From the NCBI RefSeq assembly GCF_001707915.1, contig NZ_MAVV01000010.1, forward strand, positions 1-45,487: a DNA stretch of 45,487 bases. Direction: 5' to 3'. The first letter of the stretch is position 1. Each line of letters begins with the position of its first letter. The translations under genes were made by a program, and so were the position numbers. The stretch comes from Thermodesulfovibrio sp. N1 (GTDB lineage Bacteria > Nitrospirota > Thermodesulfovibrionia > Thermodesulfovibrionales > Thermodesulfovibrionaceae). The notes beneath the pieces are model-generated. The model made no database searches and had not been told where the DNA came from. It was given only the letters and a program-made list of their open reading frames with translations. Shown piece after piece: positions 43,512 to 45,487 of the stretch.

Positions 43512-45020
43512 ATGGAAATAATAACATCAGCCAAACCATTATTTGCTATTTTAGTATCCCTAATAGCAACAATACTTATTATTATTACAGGAGAAAAAGC
43601 AAGAAATTTAAGAGAGGCATGGACGATTATTGCCTCAATTGTTAAGTTTACTATAGTTGCCTCAATGTTGCCAGATATTTTAAATGGAAGAGTTATTGAG
43701 TATACCCTATTAGCAATAACCTCTGAGTTAGTATTACAATTTAAAGTAGATGCTATAGGGATTTTCTTTGCTTTTACAGCCTCATTTTTATGGATTATTA
43801 CCTCTCTTTATTCAATTGGATATATGAGGGGACTGAATGAACATGCTCAAACAAGATACTTTGCCTATTTTGCTATTGCCATGTCAGCTACAATGGGAGT
43901 TGCTTTTTCAGCAAATATTTTTACAGCCTTTTTATTTTATGAGATTATAACTGTATCGACATTTCCTTTAGTTGCCCATAAAGAAACTCCTGAAGCAATA
44001 AAGGGAGCAAGAAAATATCTTGTGTATTTACTTGGAACCTCGGTAGCCTTTCAGTTGACTGCAATAATTATAACTTATAATGTTGCTGGTAATCTTAATT
44101 TTTTAACTAACGGAGTTTTTCATGATAATATTTCACACAATCTTATTACTTTAACTTTTCTTTTATATATAGCAGGTATAACAAAGGCTGCTATAATGCC
44201 CCTTCACAGTTGGCTTCCAGCTGCGATGGTAGCTCCTACACCAGTAAGCGCGTTGCTTCATGCTGTTGCAGTTGTGAAAACTGGAGTTTTTATGATTGTA
44301 AGAGTTGTCCTTTATATTTTTGGGATAGATATTCTTAAAAGTTTAGACCTTGGGACTGTTCTTGCATATATAGCATCCTTTACAATAATAGCCGCTTCAG
44401 TTATTGCCTTAAGACAAGATAATCTTAAATTAAGACTTGCCTACTCAACAGTGAGCCAACTTTCTTATGTAGTCTTAGGAGTAGCCCTTCTTAGTCCTTC
44501 TGGAGTTATGGGTAGTATAATGCATATTGTTGCACATGCCTTTGGGAAAATTACGCTCTTCTTTACTGCAGGAGCAATCTATGTAGCAACCCATAAAACA
44601 AACATAAGTCAACTTGATGGAATAGGAAGACAGATGCCCTTTACTATGGGTGCTTTTACAGTAGGTGCACTTTCAATGATAGGTATTCCACCTTTTGCAG
44701 GTTTCTTAAGTAAGTGGTATTTGACTTTTGGGGCTTTAGAGTCGGATCAGTTAATAGTTCTTGCTGTTCTTGCAGTAAGTACAATTCTTAATGCTTGTTA
44801 TTTTATGCCAATTGTTTATGCTGCCTTTTTTAAAGAACCAAAAATTGATAAACATAATTTACATGAGACTTTAGATAAGAGAACTTTAAAGGAAGCACCT
44901 GCTATAATGGTAATTGCTCTTGTTTTAACAGCAATTGGAACTATTTTGATATTCTTTTTTCCTTCTTTGTTTCTTCAACTTGCTCAGATAGTAGTAACAA
45001 ATACAACAGGAGGATATTAA
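43512..45020 (+). CDS. Antiporter-like subunit (NuoL/MrpA-D-type), second copy
   Basis: This 502-residue multi-helix protein starts 3 bases after the first D. It has AFLFYEIITVSTFPLVAHKE, PLHSWLPAAMVAPTPVSALLHAVAVVKTG, the MHIVAHAFGKITLFFTAGA segment and SMIGIPPFAGFLSKWYL. The Pro-Thr-Pro-Val-Ser and His-Ala-Val patterns resemble the NuoL/MrpA side of the family. It is a second ion-translocating core subunit, so the complex has more channels than a minimal Mrp. Confidence 0.92.
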   Translation: MEIITSAKPLFAILVSLIATILIIITGEKARNLREAWTIIASIVKFTIVASMLPDILNGRVIEYTLLAITSELVLQFKVDAIGIFFAFTASFLWIITSLYSIGYMRGLNEHAQTRYFAYFAIAMSATMGVAFSANIFTAFLFYEIITVSTFPLVAHKETPEAIKGARKYLVYLLGTSVAFQLTAIIITYNVAGNLNFLTNGVFHDNISHNLITLTFLLYIAGITKAAIMPLHSWLPAAMVAPTPVSALLHAVAVVKTGVFMIVRVVLYIFGIDILKSLDLGTVLAYIASFTIIAASVIALRQDNLKLRLAYSTVSQLSYVVLGVALLSPSGVMGSIMHIVAHAFGKITLFFTAGAIYVATHKTNISQLDGIGRQMPFTMGAFTVGALSMIGIPPFAGFLSKWYLTFGALESDQLIVLAVLAVSTILNACYFMPIVYAAFFKEPKIDKHNLHETLDKRTLKEAPAIMVIALVLTAIGTILIFFFPSLFLQLAQIVVTNTTGGY

Positions 45021-45021
45021 T

Positions 45022-45147
45022 ATGAAAAATGAAAAAAATGAATTAAAAGAGCTTAAACATGAAACAGATCCCTTTTATAGAAAAGTTTTTTATGTAGTTT
45101 TTTTTGTATGCTTGGTTTATATATTCTACATATTTTTAAAAGGATAA
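45022..45147 (+). CDS. 41-residue single-helix membrane microprotein in the antiporter operon
   Basis: An ATG at 45022 follows AGGAGG (45008-45013) and opens 41 codons to TAA 45145-45147. The N-terminal half is charged (ELKELKHETDPFYRK). The C-terminal half is one membrane helix (VFYVVFFVCLVYIFYIFLKG). It starts 1 base after the preceding gene and is followed closely by another small membrane protein, so it is likely a small accessory subunit. No family is recognised. Confidence 0.75.
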   Translation: MKNEKNELKELKHETDPFYRKVFYVVFFVCLVYIFYIFLKG

Positions 45148-45162
45148 AGAGGAGGTATTGAG

Positions 45163-45408
45163 ATGGAAAAAAAAGACTTTTTTGATAATCCAAAAAATGT
45201 TAACAAATTGTTTATTTTATTTTATCTTGTTGTTTTTATTTTTCTCTTTGCTGAATTTTTTGTTCATAAGCATATTTATTTCTCCTGGGAAGAATATCCA
45301 TTTTTTTACAGCTCCTTTGGCTTCGTTGCTTTTGTATTTCTTATCTTAATTGCCAAATATATTTTAAGACCAATAGTAAAAAGAAAGGAGGATTACTATA
45401 ATGATTAA
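45163..45408 (+). CDS. 81-residue two-helix membrane protein in the antiporter operon
   Basis: An ATG at 45163 follows GAGGAGGT. The protein has a short polar N-terminus (MEKKDFFDNPKNVNK), two membrane helices (LFILFYLVVFIFLFAEFF; FFYSSFGFVAFVFLILIA) and a basic C-terminus. Its stop overlaps the next gene's start by 8 bases. Similar small proteins occur between antiporter-like subunits in some anaerobes as far as I recall; function is unknown. Confidence 0.8.
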   Translation: MEKKDFFDNPKNVNKLFILFYLVVFIFLFAEFFVHKHIYFSWEEYPFFYSSFGFVAFVFLILIAKYILRPIVKRKEDYYND

Positions 45409-45487
45409 TTTTTTTCCTCCTGCATTAGTATTTATATTAGGCGCGATATTAATCCCATTTTTTAAAGGGAAAATTAAAAAAACATTT
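45401..45487 (+). CDS. Start of a third antiporter-like subunit (3' partial)
   Basis: ATG 45401 follows AAGGAGG (45384-45390) and reads 29 codons to the window edge (FPPALVFILGAILIPFFKG). A first hydrophobic helix with this Pro-rich turn is typical of NuoL/NuoM/MrpD proteins. The operon position supports a third ion-translocating subunit, but only the first helix is visible. Confidence 0.6.
   Translation, partial: MINFFPPALVFILGAILIPFFKGKIKKTF

Overview
The window is AT-rich, gene-dense bacterial chromosome. Its content suggests an anaerobic, probably thermophilic, sulfur-cycling bacterium. A multiheme cytochrome c, exported rhodaneses, a split Mrp/Mbh-type antiporter and the style of the genes resemble Thermodesulfovibrio-like Nitrospirota. 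That assignment is inference, because no 16S gene is present.

Layout. 1-3.4 kb holds the end of an unrecognised gene, a PAS plus degenerate-GGDEF protein, ffh, a TlpA-like thioredoxin and trxA. 3.5-6.4 kb holds a nested palindromic repeat, tRNA-Gln and tRNA-Glu, an L,D-transpeptidase, a coiled-coil lipoprotein and ribD. 6.7-11.1 kb is a sulfur/electron-transfer island. It contains a periplasmic rhodanese, a triple rhodanese with a haem motif and an in-frame UGA that is probably selenocysteine, a roughly ten-haem cytochrome split by a frameshift, and a DUF488 gene. 11.2-22.4 kb is a combined pyrimidine and purine run: pyrR-pyrB-pyrC-carA-(27-residue Lys/Leu peptide)-carB-purH-(globin/PsiE membrane protein)-purD, followed by tRNA-Leu. 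22.5-26.4 kb, on the minus strand, has a PR-1-like lipoprotein, acyl-CoA dehydrogenase, pmbA/tldE, queD and hpt. 26.4-29.9 kb has a large repeat, a cobA-hemD fusion with a palindromic element inserted in frame, and hemG. 29.9-39.5 kb has an orphan nucleotidyltransferase, an AEC transporter, a histidine kinase with its receiver, a PEP-synthase-like protein, a GntR regulator, a CBS protein and a DASS transporter. Three of these genes are broken by single-base shifts at homopolymers. 39.5-45.5 kb is an Mrp/Mbh-type cation/proton antiporter operon that continues past the window end.

The nucleotide operon supplies UMP and IMP, with pyrR as the likely regulator of the pyr part. CobA-HemD and HemG fit high tetrapyrrole demand for cytochromes and sirohaem. 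The kinase, PEP-synthase-like, GntR, CBS and DASS genes look like a carboxylate-uptake/utilisation module, now damaged or mis-sequenced.

Strongest leads for new biology are the selenocysteine rhodanese with a c-type haem motif, the tiny amphipathic cationic peptide between carA and carB, the globin-PsiE fusion in a purine operon, and the palindromic element accepted inside CobA-HemD.
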